Shown here: piece by piece, positions 44,716-53,243 of the stretch
Layout of the letters: each line of letters starts with the position of its first letter
How positions within the stretch are numbered: position 1 is the first letter of the stretch
Assembly: GCA_945889005.1 (NCBI GenBank)
Contig: CAMDBI010000024.1
Location: 1-58,363, forward strand
DNA length: 58,363 bases
DNA from: Bacteroides fragilis
GTDB lineage: Bacteria > Bacteroidota > Bacteroidia > Bacteroidales > DTGW01
Direction of reading: 5' to 3'
The notes under the pieces: model-generated
What the model saw: only the letters and a program-made list of their open reading frames with translations
Database searches by the model: none
What the model was told of the DNA's origin: nothing
Program-made: the position numbers and the translations under genes

Positions 44716-45379
44716 AATTGAAAAATCATACTACAATAGTAAAGGTGAGATAGCTCGTAAGGTGCTTGATGGTGTTGACTTATCGCTCGAACAAGGTGGA
44801 AACATTGCTATTATAGGGCCATCTGGATCTGGAAAAACTACAATCCTCAACATAATTGGCACACTCGATACACCCGATATTGGAAATGTTCGTTTCAAAG
44901 GTCAAGACATATCATCTCTTAAGGAAAAAGAAATTCTAAGAATACGAAACTCTGAGATGGGTTTTATTTTTCAGCAACATTATCTTCTGCCATACTGCAA
45001 TGTGATAGAAAATGTATTGGTACCAACTATTCCTCAAAAGACTAACAATAAAGAAACTTTTGAACGTGCAGAACACTTACTAAATGAACTAGGCTTGTAT
45101 GAACTTCGGTATAGTAGACCCGATGAACTCTCTGGAGGTGAATGCCAGCGTGTTGCTGTCGTAAGAGCATTAATAAATTCTCCCGCACTTCTACTTGCCG
45201 ATGAGCCTACTGGTGCACTAGACTACGAAAACTCTTTAATTTTAATGGACTTATTGCTCCGTTTGAATAGTGAAAAAAATATTGCACTTATTGTTGTTAC
45301 TCACTCTGTTGAACTGGCAAAAAAACTAAATTTGATCTATAAGCTTACCGACGGCAAATTACACATTCAACTATCCTAA
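44696..45379 (+). CDS. ABC transporter ATP-binding protein (LolD/MacB type)
   Basis: 227 residues, a complete ABC ATPase: Walker A GPSGSGKTT (about 41-49), Q-loop FIFQQHYLLP, signature LSGGECQRVAVVRAL, Walker B LLLADEPTGALD, switch His in VVTHS. The type is that of mechanotransmission exporters (LolD, MacB, FtsE-like). Its start lies 20 nt inside the glycosyltransferase gene; the permease follows after 2 nt. Confidence 0.93.
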   Translation: MFLQINKIEKSYYNSKGEIARKVLDGVDLSLEQGGNIAIIGPSGSGKTTILNIIGTLDTPDIGNVRFKGQDISSLKEKEILRIRNSEMGFIFQQHYLLPYCNVIENVLVPTIPQKTNNKETFERAEHLLNELGLYELRYSRPDELSGGECQRVAVVRALINSPALLLADEPTGALDYENSLILMDLLLRLNSEKNIALIVVTHSVELAKKLNLIYKLTDGKLHIQLS

Positions 45380-45381
45380 AT

Positions 45382-48300
45382 ATGCTAGTATATCGCCTTG
45401 CTTTAAAAAGTTTTGTTTATTATCTGAGCCGCAATATCCTGTTGGCTTTAGGTGTAGCGTTAACCACTATGGTAATTGCCGGAAGCCTTATTGTTGGAGA
45501 CTCTATCAAACACAGTTTGCTCCGTGTGGTCTATTTCCGACTTGGTAACACCGAAATGACTATAAATGCTGGTGATCGTTTTTTTAAAGCATCTCTTTCG
45601 CAACGAATTGCTGAAAAATCTAATATATTAGCATCATCTATCCTTAAACTCGATGGTATTGCTGTTAAAGAAGGAGGAGCATTGCGGTTGCCCAATATTC
45701 AAATATTGGGTGTCGATTCTATGTTTTATTATGTTACTGGTGCTTCAACTAATTTATTTACCGACAATGCAGGCGAAGTAGTAATAAGCCAAAATATTGC
45801 CGACTTAATGAATTTTAAGCTAGGCGATAAATTTATTCTTCAAATTACAAAAGCTAGTGCTATTTCATTCGAAACACCTTTTGTTACTGATGATGAAAGA
45901 TATGTCTCAATTCTAGCTACTGTTAAAGGTATTGCTGATAAAAATGAAATGGGAAGGTTTAATATTCAAAATTCACAATCTGCATCATACAATGTATTTA
46001 TCGACTTAAAACAATTAAATAAGCTTACAGGCTTGAATTCTAAAGCGAACCTTGTAATAATTTCAGATGCTAATTATGCTGATAAAGAGTCGGTAGTTAA
46101 ATCGCTAAACGAAATATGGTCTTATGAAGACGCTGGTTACAAAATTGAACACATTGAAAATACTGATGAATGGAGCATAAGTTCAGAGAGAATATTTATT
46201 GACAAATCAGTTGGAGAGGATTTTATAAATAAAAACCCATTCACATTACCAATATTTACCTATTTTGTCAATTCTATTTCAAATAAAGAAAAAACTACAC
46301 CTTATTCTTTTGTTTCTTCAATTGCTGATAGTTCGCTTAAAGATGATGAGATTGTAATAACTTCGTGGTTGGCCGATGACCTTGGTGCCAAGCAAGGCGA
46401 CACATTGAGCATTAACTACTTTGACATTGAGCTTTTACGCTCACTTACAAAGCTTGATATTAAAATGCGAGTTGCAGAAGTTGTACCATTTACTGGCAGA
46501 TTTGCAGACTCAACGCTTATGCCTTATATTCAGGGCTTATCAGATGCAGGTAGCTGTAGCAAATGGAAAACTGGATTTCCGGTTGATTTGGTGAAAATTC
46601 GCGATATTGACGAACAGTATTGGACCGATTACAGAGGCTCTCCAAAAGCATATATTTCATTAAAAACAGCTGAAAAGCTTTGGAGCAATCGCTTTGGTTC
46701 ATATACTGCACTCAGGTTGCCTGCCGGTAAAATTTCGCTCAACCAACTAAATAAAGATTTATCGTCTATTGCAAATCCACAAACTCTTGGTATTAATGTT
46801 GAAGGGGTAAAAAATCAAGCGCAATTTGCGGCCTCTAATGGAACAGATTTCTCACAGCTTTTTATGGGTCTTAGTTTCTTTATACTTGTTGCAGGTATAT
46901 TACTTACCGCTATGCTTTTTGTTTTATCAGCCGAACAAAGAAAAGTACAAACCGGAACATTCTCAGCTCTAGGTCTTTCAAAAAAGATAATAAGTAAAAT
47001 ATACATTACAGAAGCCTCATTGGTAGCTACTATTGGAGCTGTATTCGGCATTTTCCTTGCTGTAATTTACAATCAACTTATTTTTAACGCTCTCAACCAT
47101 TTGTGGGGCGATATTGTAAGAACCGATGTGCTTGAAGTAAAAATAAATGCAAAAACATTGCTTTATGGTGGATTTGCTGGTATTGAAGTATCTGTTATTA
47201 CTATTTGGGTAATGCTGATTTTTATGCTTAGAAACAAAGCCTTTGACCTTCAAAAACAAAGAAAAATAGGTGTTTTTAATAAAAAAATTTCACTAATTAA
47301 GACAATTATTATTGTTGTGTCTGTAATTTTGGGAGTTGTATTGATTGTCAATAACTTAATTAATGATAAATACCTAAATGCTTCCACTTATTTTGGAACA
47401 GGAATGTTGTGGATGATTGCTTTTTTCCTAGGTTTGGACAAATATTTTATCAAAATAGAAAAATCAAACAAAAAAGATTTTAATATTAATTCTCTTGCAA
47501 CCAAAAACCGCATACGCAATCGCAAACGAAGCCTCAGCATTATTGCATTGCTCACCATTGGCACTTTTCTGGTTGTTTCAACTGGTATTAACCGCAAAGA
47601 CCTTTCGCAAAATGCCGACAAAAAAGAAAGTGGAACAGGAGGCTTTACTTATGTTTCCAAATCTGTTATACCATTGGTTCACGACCTCAATAGCGAAAAA
47701 TACAAAGCGGAGCTTGGAATTACTATTCCTTTTTTAGCTATCCCATTTCGTGAAATATCGGGCGATGATGCTAGCTGCCTCAACCTTAATAAAATCTCAA
47801 ACCCAAAAATATTAGGAGTCGACCCCCTGCAATTAAAGGACAGGTTTAGTTTTGAAACATTTATTGAAAAATCTGATATTTCAGACACTTGGATGGAACT
47901 AAGCAAAAAACGTGGCGACCTAATACCAGCAATAGCCGACCAAACTGTTATTCAGTGGGGACTTGGCAAAAAAATTGGCGATACTCTTTTTTATAAAAAT
48001 GCTAATGGCTATGAAATGAAGCTCTTGCTAATAGGCGGATTAGAATCGTCTGTATTTCAAGGAAATGTAATAATTGACTCAAAATTTTTGCTCGAAAACT
48101 ATCCAAATTCTAGCGGCAATGCATTCTTTTTAATCGATACAGACACAAGCAATGCTGAAACGCTCAAAAATGAACTCTTTTATGCATTTCGCGACTTTGG
48201 TTGGCAAATGACCAAGGCATCAGATGTACTTGCCGAATTTAAATCAGTAGAAAATACTTACCTTACAATATTTCTTATGCTTGGCGGATTAGGTTTGTTT

Positions 48301-48639
48301 ATTGGAAGCATTGGTTTTGCAATTGTTATAACTCGTAATATACGCGAACGCAAAAAAGAACTTGCTTTTATACTTTCGGTAGGATTTTCAAGAAAAGATA
48401 TTATTAAACTCATATTTCGCGAAAACATATTTTTGCTGCTTACTGGAATCATTGCAGGTCTTGTTCTTGCAATTATTTCAACTATTCCTTCGTTTGTTTA
48501 CAATTTTTCACATTTGCCAATTTTATTTTTATTTTTAGCAATTATGGCAATTATTATTAATGGGGTTGTATGGATTGTCTTAACAACCCTGTGGAACACA
48601 AGAAATATATACCCGGCAAGCGAGTTGAAGAATGATTAA
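45382..48639 (+). CDS. FtsX-like ABC transporter permease (large, two FtsX units)
   Basis: 1085 residues. N-terminal membrane helix (about 14-35), large extracytoplasmic MacB-core-like domain (about 45-480), three helices (about 495-620), two more around 645-710, a second extracytoplasmic domain (about 720-950) and three C-terminal helices (about 965-1070). Architecture is that of MacB/YbbP-type permeases with duplicated FtsX domains; such systems act on lipids, lipoproteins or secreted molecules at the membrane surface. Last gene of the cluster. The substrate may be the glycosyltransferase product (inference). Confidence 0.9.
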   Translation: MLVYRLALKSFVYYLSRNILLALGVALTTMVIAGSLIVGDSIKHSLLRVVYFRLGNTEMTINAGDRFFKASLSQRIAEKSNILASSILKLDGIAVKEGGALRLPNIQILGVDSMFYYVTGASTNLFTDNAGEVVISQNIADLMNFKLGDKFILQITKASAISFETPFVTDDERYVSILATVKGIADKNEMGRFNIQNSQSASYNVFIDLKQLNKLTGLNSKANLVIISDANYADKESVVKSLNEIWSYEDAGYKIEHIENTDEWSISSERIFIDKSVGEDFINKNPFTLPIFTYFVNSISNKEKTTPYSFVSSIADSSLKDDEIVITSWLADDLGAKQGDTLSINYFDIELLRSLTKLDIKMRVAEVVPFTGRFADSTLMPYIQGLSDAGSCSKWKTGFPVDLVKIRDIDEQYWTDYRGSPKAYISLKTAEKLWSNRFGSYTALRLPAGKISLNQLNKDLSSIANPQTLGINVEGVKNQAQFAASNGTDFSQLFMGLSFFILVAGILLTAMLFVLSAEQRKVQTGTFSALGLSKKIISKIYITEASLVATIGAVFGIFLAVIYNQLIFNALNHLWGDIVRTDVLEVKINAKTLLYGGFAGIEVSVITIWVMLIFMLRNKAFDLQKQRKIGVFNKKISLIKTIIIVVSVILGVVLIVNNLINDKYLNASTYFGTGMLWMIAFFLGLDKYFIKIEKSNKKDFNINSLATKNRIRNRKRSLSIIALLTIGTFLVVSTGINRKDLSQNADKKESGTGGFTYVSKSVIPLVHDLNSEKYKAELGITIPFLAIPFREISGDDASCLNLNKISNPKILGVDPLQLKDRFSFETFIEKSDISDTWMELSKKRGDLIPAIADQTVIQWGLGKKIGDTLFYKNANGYEMKLLLIGGLESSVFQGNVIIDSKFLLENYPNSSGNAFFLIDTDTSNAETLKNELFYAFRDFGWQMTKASDVLAEFKSVENTYLTIFLMLGGLGLFIGSIGFAIVITRNIRERKKELAFILSVGFSRKDIIKLIFRENIFLLLTGIIAGLVLAIISTIPSFVYNFSHLPILFLFLAIMAIIINGVVWIVLTTLWNTRNIYPASELKND

Positions 48640-48834
48640 ACTATTGTATATATATAAACAGTTTCGAAATCAACATTTTTGCCGTTCGCTAATACTTCGA
48701 CTTAGCTCAGTAACCAAGCATACTGCAATTGAAAAAAATTACCCTTAATTCGCATTAGTAATAGTTTTGCAATATAACCTGTTGCACATGTGAGTAGTAT
48801 TTTCATTCAATCTAATAATTTGAATTGAAAAATC

Positions 48835-48870
48835 AAAATTGTCATTCATTTTTCGAAAATTGTCATTCAT
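48835..48870 (+). promoter_or_regulatory. 21-bp-period direct repeat, candidate LytTR binding site
   Basis: AAAATTGTCATTCAT occurs exactly at 48835-48849 and 48856-48870 (15 of 15 identical, period 21 bp). LytTR regulators bind pairs of about 9-bp direct repeats two helical turns apart, and a LytTR gene is the second gene of the operon that follows. Confidence 0.5.
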
Positions 48871-48904
48871 CCTAAAAAATATTAGGTGATAAGTCATAAG
48901 TTTA

Positions 48905-48912
48905 TAATTTTG
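48905..48912 (+). promoter_or_regulatory. TAnnTTTG promoter element for the kinase-LytTR operon
   Basis: TAATTTTG, 19 nt before the ATG at 48932 and 34 nt after the direct repeats. Confidence 0.5.
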
Positions 48913-48931
48913 AATTTACAAATACAAATGG

Positions 48932-50974
48932 ATGTGGTCGTTTATTAAAAATTCGCTAAGTATTCTCAATCAACAATATTTCGAAAAAGATTTTATTGCA
49001 TATAGGCAGCGCAATCTGAAGATGGCATTTAATTCATTTTCATTAATTGGAGCTATCATGATTGCGATTTTTTCGATTGTGAATATTTTTAATAAAACTC
49101 ACAATTTAAATTTTATTCTAATCATTGCTACTGTTTTTTTGGCAACCATCATTTTCAACTTTTTATTAGCTCATTATATTTTTAAAACCAAATATAAACA
49201 ACACATTATTATATTGTTGTATCTATTGTATTTTTTTAGTATGTCAATTTCGCATTTGTCTGGCGATGTTCCAGAATACTATATGGGTAGTACAAATTTT
49301 ATTTTACTATCGTGGTTTATTCTCATTCCATTTCGACATGCTATACATATATTAAATGGTATCATTATTTTTATTCTATATATTTTTGTTATTTCTGTAC
49401 TTGTCGATCCGGTTAACAATACTTTCATGCATCAAAAGACCAATCTTATTTTCCCGGTAGTGAGTACATTAATTTTCGGGTCTATCTTATCGGTGGTTAA
49501 CAACAATTATGCAGTCGACAATTTTCAAATTCAAAAAAAACATCAAGAGTCTGAAGAAAAATACAAAGCCTTGGTCGAACGAGCCAACGATGGTATTGTT
49601 ATTTTACAAGATGGGCATATTCGTTTTATCAATCAAATGATGGCTAATATATTAGGCTACAATGTTTGGGATATTATCAATACGCCTTTTTTAGATTATG
49701 TTCATATTTCAGAGAGAGAAAAAGTTAATAATTATTATTTACGTCGTCAGAAAGGCGAAGATTTGTCGAGCATATACGAATCGGTTCTTATAGACCGAAA
49801 CAATAACAATAGACCCGTCGAATTCAATAGCGCAATTATAACATTTATGGGTAAGACAGCTACCCAGGTTTATATTCGCGATATTTCTGAACGTAAAAAA
49901 AATGAAAGCGACCTTAAAGAAAGTCAGGAACGTTATCGAATTGTTTTGGAAGGTATCAACGATGGTATATTCGATTGGGATTTACGTAACAACGAGGTTT
50001 TTTATTCAAAAAGGTATAAAGATATATTGGGATTTAAAGACAATGAATTTTCCAACGACCTCAATGAGTGGAGAAATCGTATTCATCCCGACGATTCTGA
50101 AAGAGCTTTACAATTGAACTACGATTTTATTTCAGGCAAGATACCGAAATACGAACTCGAATATCGAATGAAGCACAAAGATGGCAATTACCGTTGGATT
50201 TTAGCACGTGGAATTTGTTTAAGAAACGAAATGGGTATGCCTTATCGTATGTGCGGTTCGCACATGGATATTACCGATCGCAAGCGTTTGGAAGAAGAAC
50301 TATCGATCTCACTATCGATGCTCGAAAAGGAGCACAACTCGACTCTTGAACAAATGCAATCGTACTTTTCCGAATTGCAAGTCAAGAAAAATGAACTTTT
50401 GCAACTTCAAAACGAAAATATTCAAAGTCAATTTGCTACGTTGAAGAATCAAATAAACCCTCATTTTCTATTCAATAGTTTAAATGTATTGGCTTCTTTA
50501 ATTTCTGTATCTCCCGATACTGCAGAGAAGTTTACTACCCAATTGGCTAAAATATATCGTTATGTTCTCGAATTTAAAAGCGAAGATCTTACAACACTGA
50601 AAACCGAATTGGATTTTCTTCATTCATACCTCTATTTGCTCAATATTCGTTTCGAAAATAAAATGAAATTTGAAATCAATATTCCCGAAAATAAGCTTAA
50701 TGCCAATATTGTACCGCTTGCTGTGCAATTAATTGTCGAGAACACCATTAAACACAATACATTATCGGTCAAGTCGCCTTTAGTAATCCGAATATTTGTC
50801 GACAACAACAATTATTTGGTCATTGACAATAACTTGCAGAAACGTGAAAGAACTATTGATTCAACAGGAGTAGGGATCGATAATATTAAGAGCCGGTATG
50901 CTTTTTTTACCGAAAAACCAGCTTTTTTTGGAATTGTTGATAATAAATTTGTTTCAAGAATACCTCTATTATAG
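48932..50974 (+). CDS. PAS-containing LytS-type sensor histidine kinase
   Basis: 680 residues. About six membrane helices (33-190), then two PAS domains (about 210-325: RANDGIVILQDGHIRFINQMMANILGYN; about 330-455: INDGIFDWDLRNNEVFYSKRYKDILGF with PAC WILARGICLRNEMGMPYRMCG), a coiled coil and a His_kinase (PF06580) domain: QINPHFLFNSLNVL with the phosphoacceptor H511, then an ATPase with VENTIKHN and the GVGIDNIKSRY box. The next gene encodes the cognate LytTR regulator. An earlier out-of-frame ATG at 48928 is not used. Confidence 0.93.
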   Translation: MWSFIKNSLSILNQQYFEKDFIAYRQRNLKMAFNSFSLIGAIMIAIFSIVNIFNKTHNLNFILIIATVFLATIIFNFLLAHYIFKTKYKQHIIILLYLLYFFSMSISHLSGDVPEYYMGSTNFILLSWFILIPFRHAIHILNGIIIFILYIFVISVLVDPVNNTFMHQKTNLIFPVVSTLIFGSILSVVNNNYAVDNFQIQKKHQESEEKYKALVERANDGIVILQDGHIRFINQMMANILGYNVWDIINTPFLDYVHISEREKVNNYYLRRQKGEDLSSIYESVLIDRNNNNRPVEFNSAIITFMGKTATQVYIRDISERKKNESDLKESQERYRIVLEGINDGIFDWDLRNNEVFYSKRYKDILGFKDNEFSNDLNEWRNRIHPDDSERALQLNYDFISGKIPKYELEYRMKHKDGNYRWILARGICLRNEMGMPYRMCGSHMDITDRKRLEEELSISLSMLEKEHNSTLEQMQSYFSELQVKKNELLQLQNENIQSQFATLKNQINPHFLFNSLNVLASLISVSPDTAEKFTTQLAKIYRYVLEFKSEDLTTLKTELDFLHSYLYLLNIRFENKMKFEINIPENKLNANIVPLAVQLIVENTIKHNTLSVKSPLVIRIFVDNNNYLVIDNNLQKRERTIDSTGVGIDNIKSRYAFFTEKPAFFGIVDNKFVSRIPLL

Positions 50975-51001
50975 AATGTCCGATAATAAAAAAATAAAAT
51001 A

Positions 51002-51760
51002 ATGAAAATAGTAATTATTGAAGACGAAGATTTGGCTGCGCGTCGTTTGGAAAATATGATTCACAAATACGATGCAAACATCGAAGTTGTTAAAAAAATG
51101 GCATCGGTCGAGGAGTCTGTCGAGTGGTTTAGTAAAAACAATGAACCCAATATAATTTTTCTCGATATTCACCTCGAAGATGGTTTAAGCTTTTCAATAT
51201 TCGAAAAAGTAAACATCAAATCCCCAATAATTTTTACAACAGCTTTCGACGAATATGCTATAAGAGCATTTAAACTTAAAAGTATCGATTATCTTCTTAA
51301 ACCAATTTTGCAGGAAGATCTCAATGTCGCGATCGAAAAATACAAAGAGTGGAACAAGAGTACTAGTTCGCTTATCGATGTGCAGAACTTGTTCGACCTT
51401 ATTACAAAAAAAGGACCGCAATATAAAAGCCGTTTTTCGATTACCTTGGGAGCCAAAATAAAAACCATCGAGGCCGCCGAAATTTCGTACTTTTACTCAC
51501 TCGAAGGCAATACTTTTTTGGTAACCAATTCAAACAATCATTATCCGCTCGACCAAAGTCTTGATAATTTGATGGATATGCTCGATCCTAAAGAGTATTT
51601 TAGAATAAACCGACAGTTTTTAATCCGACTCAAAGCAATTAAAAATGTTCATGTTTTTCCGAAAAGCCGCTTGAAAGTCGACTTAAACCCTGTGTTTGAA
51701 GGCGATATATTTGTAAGTCTCGATAAGGTTACCAAATTTAAAGACTGGCTCGATGCGTAG
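51002..51760 (+). CDS. LytTR-family response regulator
   Basis: 252 residues: receiver domain (E7, D8, D55 in IIFLDIHLEDG, T79 region FTTAFDEYA, K101 region LLKPI) and a C-terminal LytTR DNA-binding domain (about 145-250; SLEGNTFLVTNSNNHYPLDQSL, YFRINRQFLIRLKAI). Cotranscribed with the kinase 27 nt upstream; the gap contains AATGTCCGATAAT, similar to the MITE end. Likely autoregulated through the upstream repeats (inference). Confidence 0.94.
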   Translation: MKIVIIEDEDLAARRLENMIHKYDANIEVVKKMASVEESVEWFSKNNEPNIIFLDIHLEDGLSFSIFEKVNIKSPIIFTTAFDEYAIRAFKLKSIDYLLKPILQEDLNVAIEKYKEWNKSTSSLIDVQNLFDLITKKGPQYKSRFSITLGAKIKTIEAAEISYFYSLEGNTFLVTNSNNHYPLDQSLDNLMDMLDPKEYFRINRQFLIRLKAIKNVHVFPKSRLKVDLNPVFEGDIFVSLDKVTKFKDWLDA

Positions 51761-51910
51761 TGTGTTTGTTGATGCATAAGAATTTGTATAAATAAGCGAT
51801 TTTTAATCAATAGGCAATTGTTAATTAATAACTATTTTTTTACTTTAAAATTAGAGTGTTTAAAATATTTTTTTACTTTTGCCTTTCAAATAAAAGGCTG
51901 TTTGTAATAA
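51761..51910. other. Intergenic region before the inverted-repeat element
   Basis: AT-rich; TACTTTTG on the plus strand at about 51873 fits a promoter element for downstream genes, separated from them by the element at 51911. No gene in 51761-52077. Confidence 0.35.
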
Positions 51911-52059
51911 AGGGCGTCTCTAAAAACTCGATTTTTTGAGGCAGACGAATTTTTAAACCCGGAGTTTGCTACTGTAAATGTTTTACACTGAGCGAAAGCC
52001 GAAGTGAGGTGTTTAAAAATGAAGTCCAACAAAGAAAAAGCAGTTTTTAGAGATGCCCT
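51911..52059. mobile_element. 149-bp inverted-repeat element (MITE/REP-like)
   Basis: Ends AGGGCGTCTCTAAAAACT (51911-51928) and AGTTTTTAGAGATGCCCT (52042-52059) are inverse with one mismatch in 18. A nested pair TTTTTAAAC/GTTTAAAAA brings the imperfect arms to about 50 bp. The centre has ACTGAGCGAAAGCCGAAGTG. No coding capacity; the antisense ORF across it is an artefact. No convincing target duplication. It sits 18 nt before the small membrane-protein gene. Confidence 0.75.
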
Positions 52060-52077
52060 AAATAGAATGATTTTTGT

Positions 52078-52287
52078 ATGCTGAATTTCAACCATATATT
52101 GAAATACGTTGGATTAATAATGGTTTTTTCAATATTTTTAATGGGTTTGTCGATATTAACAACCGATTATTTCACGTATATTCCTAATAATATGCGATGG
52201 GTATTTTCGTTATTGATAATGGCATACTCTGCATTACGTTTTTTTACGATACTCAGCAAATGGAAAAAAAATGAAGAAGATAATTAA
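52078..52287 (+). CDS. Small membrane protein in front of the tonB cluster
   Basis: 69 residues with two membrane helices (about 9-28 and 39-58; YVGLIMVFSIFLMGLSIL, WVFSLLIMAYSALRFF) and a charged C-terminus (KWKKNEEDN). No functional family recognised. Its 3' end overlaps the PstS-like gene by 17 nt, so the two are coupled. Position and overlap, rather than homology, support it. Confidence 0.75.
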   Translation: MLNFNHILKYVGLIMVFSIFLMGLSILTTDYFTYIPNNMRWVFSLLIMAYSALRFFTILSKWKKNEEDN

Positions 52288-53221
52288 ATATTTCGTCATA
52301 GTTTTTTTACTGTTTTTTGCGCTCGCATGCAACAACAAGCCAAATTTGGCTCAAAATCAAAATACTCCAACAACAGGTGAAATTACAATTGCTGTCGACC
52401 AATCGTTTAGTTTGCTGCTCGATACCGAAATATATACCTTCGAATCGATATACAATTATGCAAAAATAAAACCGCTGTATTTGCCCGAACAAGAAGTATT
52501 CGACTTGTTTATGAAAGACAGTATACAGCTTATATTTACTACACGTAAGCTATCCAAAAACGAAGAAACTTATCTTAATGAGCATAAGCACTTTCCAACA
52601 ACAACACATGTTGCATGGGATGCTTTGGGTATTATTGTTAATAAAAACAACAAAGATACTTTGTTAAAATACTATCAGGTAAGAGACATTATTTCGGGTG
52701 AAATCGAAAATTGGAATCAGGTCAATAAAAAATCAGGCTTAGGTAAAATAAAGTTGGTTTTCGATAATATTAAATCTGGAAATGTTCGTTATTTTGACGA
52801 ACGATACGAGCTTAAGGGCAAATTCTCGACCAATTGTTTTGTTGCCGAAAGTAATGAGGAGGTAATCAATTATGTCGAAAAAAACTCCAATGCAATTGGA
52901 ATTATTAGTGTTAATTGGATTAGCGATAAACACGATAGTACTTCATTAGCGTTTTTGAATCGTATAAAAGTTGTGGCAATTTCCTCTGAATTTAACTCAG
53001 ACGGAAGCGATTATTATAGACCATATCAGGCTTATATTGCCGACAAATCGTATCCATTTATTCGAGAAGTGTATATGATAAATCGTGAAACATATATTGG
53101 GCTTAGTTCCGGATTTACCAATTTTGTAGCAGGCGATGTGGGGCAACGAATTATATTAAAATCGAGACTTTTGCCTGCAACTATGCCTATAAGGGTTGTG
53201 AAGTTTAGAAAAAATTATTAA
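52271..53221 (+). CDS. PstS-like substrate-binding lipoprotein
   Basis: 316 residues. Lipoprotein signal with lipobox FALAC (C20). Periplasmic-binding fold of the phosphate-binding PstS type (GEITIAVDQSFSLLLDTEIYTFE, FTTRKLSKNE, VAWDALGIIVNKNNKD, ISGEIENWNQVN, NAIGIISVNWISD), with weaker conservation of phosphate ligands. In Bacteroidota this gene is commonly placed beside exbB-exbD-tonB without pstCAB, so a role in TonB function is more likely than phosphate import (inference). Confidence 0.85.
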   Translation: MKKIIKYFVIVFLLFFALACNNKPNLAQNQNTPTTGEITIAVDQSFSLLLDTEIYTFESIYNYAKIKPLYLPEQEVFDLFMKDSIQLIFTTRKLSKNEETYLNEHKHFPTTTHVAWDALGIIVNKNNKDTLLKYYQVRDIISGEIENWNQVNKKSGLGKIKLVFDNIKSGNVRYFDERYELKGKFSTNCFVAESNEEVINYVEKNSNAIGIISVNWISDKHDSTSLAFLNRIKVVAISSEFNSDGSDYYRPYQAYIADKSYPFIREVYMINRETYIGLSSGFTNFVAGDVGQRIILKSRLLPATMPIRVVKFRKNY

Positions 53222-53243
53222 TTAATAAATAAAGGAAAGAAAT

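Larger units (their letters stand above)
48640..48931. other. Intergenic region with repeat remnants and regulatory repeats
   Basis: Contains ACTTCGACTTAGCTCAGT (48695-48712), a version of the dispersed TTCGACTNNGCTCA repeat, then the direct repeats at 48835-48870 and a TAnnTTTG element. No gene. Confidence 0.5.

Noticed and set aside
51886-52095. 69-codon minus-strand ORF
   Set aside because: Spans the inverted-repeat element and its flanks; the open frame follows from the repeat's composition.
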